Shown here piece after piece: positions 1 to 6,923 of a stretch of DNA of 14,399 bases. Made by a program: the position numbers and the translations under genes. The DNA is from Gammaproteobacteria bacterium UBA6968 (GTDB taxonomy: Bacteria; Pseudomonadota; Gammaproteobacteria; Pseudomonadales; Azotimanducaceae). Positions within the stretch are counted from its first letter, which is position 1, and each line of letters starts with the position of its first letter. Where the stretch lies: NCBI GenBank assembly GCA_002450255.1, contig DJYW01000127.1, positions 1-14,399 of the forward strand, read 5' to 3'. The notes under the pieces were generated by a model. The model worked only from the letters and a program-made list of their open reading frames with translations, was not told the DNA's origin and made no database searches.

Positions 1-120
1 CGCTCTCTCTTCCTCGCTCTCTCTACTTCTCCTCTCTACCCCTGCTTTTTGCTTGCTTTCTCTGTCGTGCCCTCTAGCTGCTTCCGCACTATCGAGAACG
101 CCCTGGATCAAGCGTCTTAA
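1..120. other. Pyrimidine-rich edge, possible end of a partial reading frame
   Basis: The first 60 bases are almost entirely C and T on the plus strand, with only about seven purines. Reading frame 1 stays open from base 1 to a TAA at 118-120, giving a 39-residue tail rich in Ser, Leu and Pro that ends in TIENALDQAS. This could be the end of a gene cut by the window edge, but the composition is low-complexity and no family is recognisable. It could equally be non-coding sequence or a poor-quality contig end. Nothing recognisable lies between 121 and 212. Confidence 0.2.
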
Positions 121-212
121 ATCAAAGTGCCGCCGCTATTCTGATCGGCGATCTGTTCGTTAATTTCCAAATGATAAGCGGCGATAGAAAGCCGACCTTG
201 GCAAGAAATCGA

Positions 213-650
213 CTAACGTATTCGCACCACCCGCGTACTAACACCGGCGGCATTACGCATAAAGTGCCCACCGAGCACACCCCGAGTAATGGTTACTTTG
301 TCCTGCTGATAAAACGCCACGTCCCGCGGCGCGCTTTGCAGCCAGATCTCGCCGTTCTCTAACAAGAAGACCATCTTTTGTTTTTCGCCACGTCGAATGG
401 CTTGCAATCGCGCAACGCGAGGCAGCTTTTGCTGATTTTCTGTTGGCACTCCAAGCACAGCGCGTTGATCCAAGGAAGGCGGGACTGCGGCGTTGTTAGG
501 TGTTGGGTGTTTTTGAAAGTGATCGTCATAGCAACGTAGGCGTTCTTCAGATGCTTGAATTGCTGGACATGGATTCGCGTTGTCGGATTCACCGAATGCC
601 AGGGTGGAAGGCAAACAGTACAAGCAAATCATTAATGTAAAAGGCTTCAA
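213..650 (-). CDS. Small exported hypothetical protein with C-x(n)-RLRCYD motif
   Basis: I do not recognise a named gene. The frame is open upstream to 818, but the most convincing start is the TTG at 650. It has an AAGG ribosome-binding site 8 bases upstream, and it gives MKPFTLMICLYCLPSTLAFG, a short signal peptide, followed by a mature domain (145 aa in total). The mature part begins with NPCPAIQASEERLRCYD, a two-cysteine N-terminal motif (C...RL.CYD) seen in many small periplasmic proteobacterial proteins. It ends with a segment carrying ENGEIWLQ and DKVTITRGVLGG, a beta-rich pattern common in the same kind of protein. The two Cys probably form a disulfide in the periplasm; this is inference. 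An ATG start at 632 or the longer form from 818 cannot be excluded. It stands alone on its strand, and its downstream side faces the window edge. Confidence 0.65.
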   Translation of the reverse strand: MKPFTLMICLYCLPSTLAFGESDNANPCPAIQASEERLRCYDDHFQKHPTPNNAAVPPSLDQRAVLGVPTENQQKLPRVARLQAIRRGEKQKMVFLLENGEIWLQSAPRDVAFYQQDKVTITRGVLGGHFMRNAAGVSTRVVRIR

Positions 651-847
651 CCGGGCAACCTTGAGCCAGTGCAGCGGACTCTTTTGTCTTGCCGTGAGGC
701 CATCTATGGAAACACGGTCTTTCCCAGGTAGTGAACCACTTAAACCATCGCAGCCATCGAAAAGACGGCGCGGTTGAGTAAAAATACTAAGCCCGTATGC
801 TGTTTTGTTATCCATCAAAACTACAGTCTCCCCACGCTCAAAAATCT

Positions 848-893
848 GTCAGTCACTCAGGCCAAGTCTCCTTGGCTATTTGCAGTAGCTGAC
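848..893. repeat. Nested inverted repeat (hairpin) in intergenic DNA
   Basis: A perfect six-base stem GCCAAG/CTTGGC with a four-base loop (861-876) sits inside a second pair of arms, GTCAG and CTGAC. No T-run follows on either strand, so this is not a standard intrinsic terminator. It lies on the upstream side of the exported-protein gene and could be a leader structure or an operator. Confidence 0.3.
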
Positions 894-1244
894 CCGAGCT
901 CAACTCAATCAGTTCCCTCCCAAGGAAGCTAATTGAAATAGTTAGCGGCCACTTATCTCAGCACGTTATCTCAACCACAAGCCCGCCTTGCTCAAGCGTG
1001 TTTTTTGAGCGACCGAAGGTCATTCGTTTTCCCCGCGCAAGAGTTAAACCCGCCCATCTCCGGCCCCAAGCCTGCCCAGATTCGGTCGGCAAGCGATCAA
1101 TTAGAGCCACTTTTAACCAGTGCAAAATTGCCAATCCGACTACATTTTCGCTGCCTGACTTCCGGCGCACTTCCTGCCAAACTAGCTTGCCCTGACACGG
1201 AGGGGCCTGTCGGGGAGTCATTCGGTATATTTGGGAAAAACAAG

Positions 1245-1250
1245 AGGAGG
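1245..1250 (+). promoter_or_regulatory. Ribosome binding site that fixes the GTG start of the ThDP enzyme
   Basis: A perfect AGGAGG lies seven bases upstream of GTG at 1258. The frame is open further upstream to a TTG at 1231, but that start would place this Shine-Dalgarno sequence inside the coding region, so GTG 1258 is the better start. Confidence 0.8.
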
Positions 1251-1257
1251 GGACCCT

Positions 1258-2889
1258 GTGAAAGTTGTAGACGCTATTGCCCACGCTATGAAAGCCGAGG
1301 GCATCGATATTCTATTCGCCTATCCAGTCAATCCATTGATTGAATCAGCCGCTAAACTGGATATTCGCACCATCATTGTTCGCCAGGAGCGCATTGGTCT
1401 ACATATGGCCGACGCTTACTCACGCTTGTCGTCCGGCGACAAGATTGGCGTGTTTTGCATGCAGCACGGACCAGGCGCTGAAAACGCCTTTGGCGGGGTG
1501 GCCCAGGCGTACTCAGAGTCAGTGCCGCTGCTGGTTATTCCAGCGGGCTATCCGCGACGCTTGGCCCATTACTATCCCAACTTCAACTCCACCCTGAACA
1601 TGCAGCACATCACCAAGTGGGCGGAACCGATTACGATGGGACGTGCGGTGCCTGAAATTATGCGACGCGCTTTTTTTCAGCTGCGCAACGGTCGCCCTGG
1701 TCCGGTCATGATTGAAGTGCCTTTGGATGTCATGGGCGAGGACGTGCCGGATGATTGGGAGTACGTTCCCGCGTTTAGCGCCAAAACCGGGCCTGCGCCA
1801 GACGACATTGCGACCGCAGCAGAGGTACTCGCCAAAGCGGAACGCCCCGTCATATATGCCGGACAAGGGGTGCACTACGCCAAAGCGTGGGATGAACTTA
1901 AGCACTTGGCAGAAACCTGGAATATTCCAGTCACTACCAGCATTGAGGGCAAAAGCGCCTTCCCCGAAGATCACCCACTTTCGCTGGGCAGCGGCGGCCG
2001 CGCCAATCCCAGACCGGTGAAACAGTATTTGGCTGAGGCGGATGTGATCTTTGGCATCGGCTGCTCTTTCGCGTTAACCGCGTTTGGCGTACCAATGCCG
2101 AAGAACAAGACCATCATCCATGCGACGCTCGATCCCATGGACTTAAACAAAGATGTACCTGCTCAATATGGCTTGATCGGCGATGCCAAACTGACCTTAA
2201 ACGCCATGCTGGCGGCTATGGCCAACCACGATGCCAGCCCCGCAGCAGCACGGGCGGACGAGCCGACAAAAATAGCCAACGTGCGCGAGGCATGGATGAG
2301 CGAATGGCTGCCTAAACTGACCAATAACGAAGCGCCGATTAATCCTTACCGCGTGATTTACGAACTGAATCGCATGGTAGATAAGGACAAAGTGGTCATC
2401 ACGCACGACGCCGGCAGTCCCCGCGACCAAACCACACCGTTTTGGCAATCCACTAGCCCGCTGTCTTATATCGGCTGGGGTAAGACCACGCAATTAGGCT
2501 ACGGTTTAGGATTGGCAATGGGCGCAAAATTGGCAGAGCCAGACAAGCTGTGTATTAACGTCTGGGGCGATGCGGCCATCGGCTTTACCGGCATGGACTT
2601 TGAAACCGCTGCGCGGGAAAACATTCCGATTCTGTCGATTCTCTTCAACAACTTCTCGATGGCGATCGAAATTCCGATCATGCAGGTTTCCACTGAGAAG
2701 TACCGGTCCACCGATATTTCCGGAAACTATGCCGACATGGCCAAAGCGTTTGGCGGCTATGGCGAGCGCGTTACCGATCCTAACGAAATTGTTGCGGCAT
2801 TGGAGCGCGGCATTCAGGCTACCCGTGATGGCACACCTGCTCTGCTGGAATTCATCACCGACAAGGAAATCACTATTTCGAACGAATAA
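1258..2889 (+). CDS. Thiamine-diphosphate-dependent enzyme, acetolactate synthase superfamily
   Basis: This 543-residue cytoplasmic enzyme has the three-domain layout of acetolactate synthase-like ThDP enzymes. The N-terminal pyrimidine-binding domain contains VRQER with E44 at the position of the conserved cofactor-activating Glu, then QHGPGAENAFGG (69-80). The central domain contains KSAFPEDHPLSLG (232-244), like the AFPGDHP segment of acetolactate synthase. The C-terminal pyrophosphate domain has the ThDP/Mg motif starting WGDAA (436-440) and ending NN (464-465). The motif reads GDA rather than the usual GDG. The usual IlvI/IlvB partner, a small regulatory subunit, is absent; the neighbour is an oxidoreductase. 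The reaction is therefore open: 2-ketoacid decarboxylation or carboligation, or acyl-CoA lyase chemistry, are all possible. Start at GTG 1258 on a perfect AGGAGG. Confidence 0.88.
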   Translation: MKVVDAIAHAMKAEGIDILFAYPVNPLIESAAKLDIRTIIVRQERIGLHMADAYSRLSSGDKIGVFCMQHGPGAENAFGGVAQAYSESVPLLVIPAGYPRRLAHYYPNFNSTLNMQHITKWAEPITMGRAVPEIMRRAFFQLRNGRPGPVMIEVPLDVMGEDVPDDWEYVPAFSAKTGPAPDDIATAAEVLAKAERPVIYAGQGVHYAKAWDELKHLAETWNIPVTTSIEGKSAFPEDHPLSLGSGGRANPRPVKQYLAEADVIFGIGCSFALTAFGVPMPKNKTIIHATLDPMDLNKDVPAQYGLIGDAKLTLNAMLAAMANHDASPAAARADEPTKIANVREAWMSEWLPKLTNNEAPINPYRVIYELNRMVDKDKVVITHDAGSPRDQTTPFWQSTSPLSYIGWGKTTQLGYGLGLAMGAKLAEPDKLCINVWGDAAIGFTGMDFETAARENIPILSILFNNFSMAIEIPIMQVSTEKYRSTDISGNYADMAKAFGGYGERVTDPNEIVAALERGIQATRDGTPALLEFITDKEITISNE

Positions 2890-2908
2890 CGCTAACCTGA
2901 CTCTAACC

Positions 2909-2914
2909 TATAAT
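2909..2914 (+). promoter_or_regulatory. Consensus -10 box (TATAAT) upstream of the MDR oxidoreductase
   Basis: A perfect TATAAT sits in the ThDP-oxidoreductase gap, 82 bases before the oxidoreductase ATG. No good -35 box is found 16-18 bases upstream. It may be an activator-dependent or weak internal promoter, or coincidental. Confidence 0.3.
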
Positions 2915-2920
2915 TTGAGC

Positions 2921-2936
2921 TGCGGGATCGCCCGCA
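2921..2936 (+). repeat. GC-rich hairpin in the intercistronic gap
   Basis: TGCGGG-atcg-CCCGCA forms a perfect six-pair stem with a tetraloop, 31 bases after the ThDP stop codon. No T-run follows directly, so it is not a classic terminator, but it may protect the upstream mRNA 3' end or attenuate read-through. Confidence 0.45.
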
Positions 2937-2943
2937 CGCCACA

Positions 2944-2972
2944 TTTAATCGCGCCACTCTGGCGCAATTAAA
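2944..2972 (+). repeat. Twelve-pair inverted repeat upstream of the oxidoreductase
   Basis: Arms TTTAATCGCGCC (2944-2955) and GGCGCAATTAAA (2961-2972) pair over 12 positions with one mismatch around a five-base loop. The element lies 23 bases before the oxidoreductase ATG and follows a second hairpin at 2921-2936. It may be an mRNA hairpin (partial terminator or processing site) or a DNA operator for a promoter driving the downstream gene. Confidence 0.5.
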
Positions 2973-2995
2973 GACCAGAAAAGACGAGGAAAATT

Positions 2996-3991
2996 ATGCA
3001 AGCAAAAGCTGTCACCCTATGCCAACGCCCTGTGGGCATGCCAAAAAAAGAAGATTTCGAAGTCATAGATATTGACGTGCCCGCCCCAGCGGACGGTGAA
3101 ATACAGATCCAAAACGTCTGCATGTCCGTCGATCCCTATATGCGCGGTCGCATGATCGAGCGCAAGTCTTACGTTCCGCCTTTTCAAATTGGCGAAGTGC
3201 TGACCGGCGGTGCCATTGGCAAAGTTACCAAATCTGGTCACCCAGATTACAAAGAAGGCGACTATGTATCGCATAGCTGGGGTTGGCGTGAAGCCGTCAC
3301 CACATCGGTCGAAGGCGTTCAACGTCTTGGCGAAATCGTGGCGCCGCCTTCAGCCTACATCGGCACCATTGGCATGCCTGGCATGACCGCATATGTGGGC
3401 TTATTAGAGGTTGGCGCTTTACAAGACGGCGAGACCGTCTTTGTATCCGGTGCTGCTGGCGCTGTCGGCACAATTGTTGGGCAAATTGCAAAATTGAAGG
3501 GTTGTCGCGTTATCGGTAGCGCGGGCTCTGCGGAAAAGGTCGCCTTGTTGCAAGATGAGTTGGGTTTCGACCACGCGTTTAACTACAACGATGGTCACAT
3601 TCTGAATCACTTGCGGGAAGCGGCTCCGGATGGTCTGGACGTTTATTTCGACAACGTCGGTGCAGAACATTTGCAAGCCGCGCTGATGTGCATGCGTCCG
3701 TTTGGTCGCATCCCTCTATGTGGCGCCATTGCGACCTACAACGATACTGAACCACGCCCGGGCCCAAATAATCTGTCTATGGCGATTGGCCTAGGTTTAA
3801 CACTGCGCGGCTTTATCGTGACTCACTTCAATCATCTGGCGGACCAGTTCCGCAACGACATGGAAGGCTGGGTAACAAGCGGGCAAATCACCTCGAAAGA
3901 GACCGTGTTCGAGGGCATTGATCAGGCCGCTGATGCCTTTATTGGTTTGTTTACGGGCGCTAACGTCGGCAAAGCCATCGTTAACCTTTAA
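2996..3991 (+). CDS. NADP-dependent oxidoreductase, MDR superfamily (CurA/prostaglandin-reductase-like)
   Basis: This 331-residue soluble protein belongs to the zinc-independent medium-chain dehydrogenase/reductase group that includes E. coli curcumin reductase and leukotriene/prostaglandin reductases. These use NADPH to reduce the double bond of alpha,beta-unsaturated ketones or aldehydes. Supporting motifs are SVDPYMRGRM (44-53) in the catalytic domain, MPGMTAYVGL (127-136) before the nucleotide fold, and the Rossmann motif SGAAGAVGTIVGQIAKLKG (151-169), which is the AAGAVG signature of this group. No structural-zinc Cys cluster is seen. Length is normal for the family. ATG 2996 follows AGGA at a good distance. 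It lies 106 bases after the ThDP enzyme on the same strand, and the gap holds hairpins, so co-transcription is possible but expression may be separate. The physiological substrate is not known. Confidence 0.9.
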   Translation: MQAKAVTLCQRPVGMPKKEDFEVIDIDVPAPADGEIQIQNVCMSVDPYMRGRMIERKSYVPPFQIGEVLTGGAIGKVTKSGHPDYKEGDYVSHSWGWREAVTTSVEGVQRLGEIVAPPSAYIGTIGMPGMTAYVGLLEVGALQDGETVFVSGAAGAVGTIVGQIAKLKGCRVIGSAGSAEKVALLQDELGFDHAFNYNDGHILNHLREAAPDGLDVYFDNVGAEHLQAALMCMRPFGRIPLCGAIATYNDTEPRPGPNNLSMAIGLGLTLRGFIVTHFNHLADQFRNDMEGWVTSGQITSKETVFEGIDQAADAFIGLFTGANVGKAIVNL

Positions 3992-4048
3992 ACTTAAATT
4001 TGCTTGGGTTTTGCTGATTTGACCTTCTCGAAGAAGACCGCCGACAAA

Positions 4049-4081
4049 ACAAAAAACGGGGCCATCGGCCCCGTTTTTTGT
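4049..4081. terminator. Strong bidirectional intrinsic terminator
   Basis: A near-ideal symmetrical terminator: left arm 4049-4063 and right arm 4067-4081 pair perfectly over 15 positions around the three-base loop atc. The core is CGGGGCC/GGCCCCG, flanked by six A on the left and six T on the right, so it works in either direction. It lies between the plus-strand oxidoreductase (ends 3991) and the convergent minus-strand dehydrogenase (ends 4166) and should stop transcripts from both. Confidence 0.93.
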
Positions 4082-4165
4082 CAGCTATCGAAACATTTAG
4101 GTCTGGCGCTTAATCCGCGTTCCGCGCAGATCTGCCCGTCTTCCCCGTAAGGCTTGTTCTGTACG

Positions 4166-5131
4166 CTACGCCCGCGTTGCGATGTAATTCCAGACCTGAT
4201 CTGCGCCCAACCCGGCCAGGCTAGCCCCTAGCTTGGTCTGCCAGTAAAACTCGTTCCCCCAATCATCACGCCAGGACCAAAGACGCCGAGTAAAGTGGTG
4301 CAAACGATGTTCATAAGTGAAGCCCATCGCGCCATGCACTTGATGGACCTGCTCCGCGACGATGCCTACCGCCTCGCCTACCCGCGCCTTTGCGGCAGCG
4401 ACTTCTTCAACAAAACGATCGCTACCCAACGCGTCCACGCCTGCATCGGCAGCGCGCTGTGCCGCGGCAACCTCTGCAGCAACTACCGCCAAGCTATGCT
4501 GAATGGCCTGAAATTTGCTGATTGAACGACCAAATTGCGATCGTTCCTGGGCAAACTGCAGTCCTAAATCCAGCGCAGTCTGCAGACCACCGGCCATTAG
4601 ATTAACCCGCGCTAATGCCATTTGCGCATAAGGAGAATCAGTCACCTGCAACATCTCGCCAGACTCCGCCGCAGTTAAGCTGTCCACAGGCTCGCCGGCA
4701 ATGTTTTGTCCCGTCGCGATTTCCGCCGGCAGCTGCAACAGCGCGATACCGTGGCTGTCCGGGGAGACTGCCAAAACTTGCGTCGCCCGCCTTCCCCAGG
4801 GCACTTGTACCGCGCCAGTAGCGCTCGCGATGCCGATACTGTCCAGTGCGGATGCGGTTTTGCCAGCCTGGGTCAGCCAGACATTGGCCAGCAGCACTTC
4901 TGCCATAGGTAAAGGCACCGCATAGCGGCCACAGACCTTTAGAAAAGCGAATAAGTCAGCGGCGTCGGTGCCGGACGCATCGGTGCCCAGTAAGTGAAAG
5001 CCATTCTCCGCCACCTGCTGCCACAACGCATGAGCAAACTCGCCCTGCTCCGCTGCATCCCAGAGCGCTTTATCGCAATGGTCAGAAAAGATCTTTACCG
5101 CGGTATCCAGAATCAGTTGACGCGTATCCAT
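4166..5131 (-). CDS. Acyl-CoA dehydrogenase-like small subunit, apparently without catalytic Glu
   Basis: This 321-residue protein is short for the acyl-CoA dehydrogenase family (usually 380-400); the middle beta domain is reduced. The C-terminal helical domain is clear: ERSQFGRSISKFQAIQH (196-212) is the FAD-contacting RxQFG region, and QVHGAMGFTYEHRLHHFTRR (264-283) is the family's usual C-terminal motif. The Glu positions used as catalytic base elsewhere appear replaced: LAR (173-175) where the partner has YER, and DWGNE (290-294) where other members have YEGT. This matches the non-catalytic subunits of alpha2-beta2 dehydrogenases (as in actinobacterial ChsE and Pseudomonas/Comamonas steroid side-chain enzymes). 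ATG 5131 is chosen because the frame extended upstream runs into the partner gene and shows no family similarity. It lies 28 bases downstream of the partner. Confidence 0.85.
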   Translation of the reverse strand: MDTRQLILDTAVKIFSDHCDKALWDAAEQGEFAHALWQQVAENGFHLLGTDASGTDAADLFAFLKVCGRYAVPLPMAEVLLANVWLTQAGKTASALDSIGIASATGAVQVPWGRRATQVLAVSPDSHGIALLQLPAEIATGQNIAGEPVDSLTAAESGEMLQVTDSPYAQMALARVNLMAGGLQTALDLGLQFAQERSQFGRSISKFQAIQHSLAVVAAEVAAAQRAADAGVDALGSDRFVEEVAAAKARVGEAVGIVAEQVHQVHGAMGFTYEHRLHHFTRRLWSWRDDWGNEFYWQTKLGASLAGLGADQVWNYIATRA

Positions 5132-5159
5132 AATTTGCCCCGTGCTCGTCTTCGTGTGA

Positions 5160-6305
5160 TTAACGTAAACCCAGGCCGCGAGCGATGACGCCGCGCAGAA
5201 TTTCTCGAGTGCCACCGCGCAGCGTAAAAGACGGTGACAACATGAGCGTTTCTGAGAATGTTTCGCGAAACAATTTGTGCCGAGCCGGGTCATTGGCGCA
5301 CAAGTCCGGCACCACCAAACGGGCTATCTCCGGCAAAACTTTTTCGAAATTATTGCCTAACTCTTTGACTAAGGCAGCTTCGACGACCACGTCCTTGCCC
5401 TGCTCTAACATTCCCGCCACAGACAAAGACATGCGCCGCAGCGTCATAAAATGCGCCGCGATGCGGCCAATTGCCGCCGCCTGGTGCGGGCTAGGGTTGT
5501 CGCCACAAATACGCACCAACTCAACAAACACTCGAAACGCTGACAAAAACCGTTCTGGGCCACTGCGTTCATATGCCAGTTCAGAAGTCACCTGCTGCCA
5601 GCCATTGCCAGGCTCGCCAACAATGCGATCCTTGGGCACCAAAACATCTTCGAACACCACTTCGTTAAAATCTTCGCCACCCGCCATATTGCGGATCGGC
5701 CGCACTTTAACGCCGTCATTGCGCAGGTCGACAATGATCTGAGATAAGCCGGCATGACGGTTTTCGCTGGGTGCCTCGGTTCGTACCAGGCAAATAATGT
5801 AGTGGTTGCGATGCGCGTCTGTTGTCCAGATCTTAGTGCCATTGATACGGTAGGCGTCGCCTTCGGCAACAGCTGTGGTGCGCACCGAGGCCAGATCGGA
5901 ACCGGTATCCGGCTCGCTCATACCAATAGAAAAATAACTTTCGCCGCGGGTAATCCCTGGCAGATATTTCTCGCGTTGCGCCTCGCTGCCAAAGCGCAGC
6001 AACAAAGGCCCACTCTGACGGTCGGCGATCCAATGCGCACTGACTGGCGCACCGGCGGCGAGCAATTCTTCGGTCACAACCAGCCGTTCGAAATTAGACT
6101 GATCGCTGCCGCCGTAGACAGCCGGCCAGGTCATACCGATCCAGCCTTGCTGACCCAGCTTTTGCGAAAACTCAGCGTCATGGCCGGTTACAAAATCGGA
6201 ATTGGGTCGAGGCATGTGGTCGCGATGAGCCGCGACAAATTCACGGACTTGCTCGCGCAGAGCCTCGCTTTCCGGGCTCAAGGAAACTCGGTCGAATTGC
6301 AACAT
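5160..6305 (-). CDS. Acyl-CoA dehydrogenase, catalytic large subunit of a probable heteromer
   Basis: A full-length (381 aa) cytoplasmic FAD enzyme that oxidises an acyl-CoA to a 2-enoyl-CoA. The N-terminal helical domain includes GMTWPAVYGG (57-66). The FAD-binding beta domain has SIGMSEPDTGSDLASV (126-141) and the RINGTKIWTTDA region (153-164). The C-terminal domain ends GGTREILRGVIARGLGLR. The C-terminal Glu of medium-chain dehydrogenase is absent (RGGT instead of YEGT). E246 in LAYERSG is in the helix position where isovaleryl-CoA dehydrogenase and the ChsE4-type enzymes place their base, so it is the likely catalytic residue. Start ATG 6305 has AGGG seven bases upstream. It is the first gene of a two-gene unit with the short dehydrogenase-like gene, which suggests an alpha2-beta2 enzyme. 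The acyl-CoA substrate is unknown; a branched or steroid side chain is an inference from the architecture. Confidence 0.88.
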   Translation of the reverse strand: MLQFDRVSLSPESEALREQVREFVAAHRDHMPRPNSDFVTGHDAEFSQKLGQQGWIGMTWPAVYGGSDQSNFERLVVTEELLAAGAPVSAHWIADRQSGPLLLRFGSEAQREKYLPGITRGESYFSIGMSEPDTGSDLASVRTTAVAEGDAYRINGTKIWTTDAHRNHYIICLVRTEAPSENRHAGLSQIIVDLRNDGVKVRPIRNMAGGEDFNEVVFEDVLVPKDRIVGEPGNGWQQVTSELAYERSGPERFLSAFRVFVELVRICGDNPSPHQAAAIGRIAAHFMTLRRMSLSVAGMLEQGKDVVVEAALVKELGNNFEKVLPEIARLVVPDLCANDPARHKLFRETFSETLMLSPSFTLRGGTREILRGVIARGLGLR

Positions 6306-6348
6306 GATGACGCCCTTACCCCTAGTTGTTATTCAGCCCGATACCCTA

Positions 6349-6365
6349 CTGCCGAGATTCGGCAG
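6349..6365. promoter_or_regulatory. 17-bp palindrome in the divergent promoter region (operator candidate)
   Basis: CTGCCGA-gat-TCGGCAG is a perfect inverted repeat with seven-base arms in the 162-base gap between the minus-strand dehydrogenase genes and the plus-strand gene at 6468. On the minus strand it occupies exactly the 17-base space between weak -35 (TTGCAT) and -10 (TAGGGT) look-alikes. It could be a binding site for a dimeric regulator such as a TetR-family protein; no regulator gene is nearby. Confidence 0.45.
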
Positions 6366-6448
6366 ATGCAACGCAGCGACAGCCGCAGATTTAGGACAAT
6401 TTTTAGACACTTTTATTCGCGGGGCGGGAATCGTGCCTAATGCGACAA

Positions 6449-6464
6449 GCTATGGCACCATAGC
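6449..6464. promoter_or_regulatory. 16-bp palindrome just upstream of the gene at 6468
   Basis: GCTATGG-ca-CCATAGC is a perfect inverted repeat with seven-base arms that ends three bases before ATG 6468. It takes up the place where a Shine-Dalgarno sequence would be, and none is visible. It could be an operator, or an mRNA hairpin that limits translation initiation. Confidence 0.4.
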
Positions 6465-6467
6465 GAC

Positions 6468-6869
6468 ATGCTCAGTGAAGAAGACCTGCATCACGCCTTT
6501 GCTCCCGTATTTGCGGACCTGCGCGAGCGCGCCACGGTGGCCGAGCGCTTCATCGACCGCAACCTCTATCAAGTGTATGTCGCCACGCTTTGGTCCAATG
6601 TGGTGTTGTCGCCAGACGAAGTCGGCATCACCGAAGATGACCTGGAAACGCTGCACAATGTGCTCGTGGTCGAGCTAAAGGATGTACTGGGTGCAGACGC
6701 GTCACTCACCACGGTGTTTGAGTTCATCAACAGCAAACCCGGCGAAGCCACCATGCGCGAAGCCCGCCTGAATCAAACCCACAAAGACCTGCTGCAATAC
6801 TTTTCCAGCATGATTCTTGATCCCGACGGCCATAAGAAGTGGATGGACGAACTGCGGGAAAAACTCTGA
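6468..6869 (+). CDS. Hypothetical soluble protein, 133 aa
   Basis: I do not recognise the family. The sequence starts MLSEEDLHHAFAPVFADLRERA and is rich in charged residues and predicted helix. It has no signal peptide, no membrane segment and no Cys. Its acidic stretch around SPDEVGITEDDLETLHNVL (48-66), a central hydrophobic/acidic helix (VVELKDVLGAD) and a charged C-terminus (GHKKWMDELREKL) suggest a compact all-alpha cytoplasmic protein. It has consistent codon use and no competing frame with better credentials. The ATG at 6468 lacks a visible ribosome-binding site, and the upstream bases form a perfect palindrome (6449-6464). It is divergent from the acyl-CoA dehydrogenase pair and convergent with yjbQ. 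Its function is unknown. Confidence 0.75.
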   Translation: MLSEEDLHHAFAPVFADLRERATVAERFIDRNLYQVYVATLWSNVVLSPDEVGITEDDLETLHNVLVVELKDVLGADASLTTVFEFINSKPGEATMREARLNQTHKDLLQYFSSMILDPDGHKKWMDELREKL

Positions 6870-6881
6870 GTGCGGCTCGCT

Positions 6882-6901
6882 AATTGATCGACCGATTAAT
6901 T
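6882..6901. repeat. AT-rich near-perfect palindrome between convergent genes
   Basis: AATTGATCG-ac-CGATTAATT pairs over nine positions, one of them a G-T wobble, with a two-base loop. It lies between the stop codons of the 133-aa protein gene (+) and yjbQ (-). There is no GC-rich stem and no clear T-run, so it would be a weak terminator at best. Confidence 0.3.
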
Positions 6902-6923
6902 CGCCCGTTTCATCAATCACAAA

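Larger units (their letters stand above)
651..1257. other. Intergenic region between divergent genes, with small inverted repeats
   Basis: About 600 bases separate the minus-strand exported protein from the plus-strand ThDP enzyme. Visible structures are a hairpin GCCAAG-tctc-CTTGGC at 861-876, enclosed by outer arms GTCAG (848-852) and CTGAC (889-893). There is also an inverted repeat GCTCAA (990-995) / TTGAGC (1005-1010), and a small palindrome GACC-gaa-GGTC at 1011-1021. A TATATT at 1226-1231 could be a -10 box for the ThDP gene but has no good -35. The open frames here (for example minus 958-1284) have no family resemblance, and one overlaps the ThDP gene start. I see no convincing gene. 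Confidence 0.4.

Noticed and set aside
651..818. N-terminal extension of the exported protein to 818
   Set aside because: The extension places some 60 unrelated residues before a good signal peptide; TTG 650 has a better ribosome-binding site. Kept only as an alternative.
648..1130. Shared LHWLKVA peptide in two minus-strand frames (near 660 and 1115)
   Set aside because: The underlying DNA matches over only about ten consecutive bases, and both occurrences lie in probable non-coding sequence; likely chance.
958..1284. Minus-strand open frame of 108 codons
   Set aside because: It overlaps the start and ribosome-binding site of the well-supported ThDP enzyme, shows no family resemblance and has no ribosome-binding site that I can see.
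5185..5742. Plus-strand open frame of 185 codons opposite the dehydrogenase
   Set aside because: Mirror frame of a well-supported acyl-CoA dehydrogenase; no domain features.
5754..6440. Plus-strand open frame of 228 codons
   Set aside because: Mostly antisense to the dehydrogenase gene and its promoter region; no recognisable protein features.
6882..6901. Palindrome as an intrinsic terminator for the gene at 6468 and yjbQ
   Set aside because: The stem is AT-rich and the loop has only two bases; no T-run. Listed as a repeat only.
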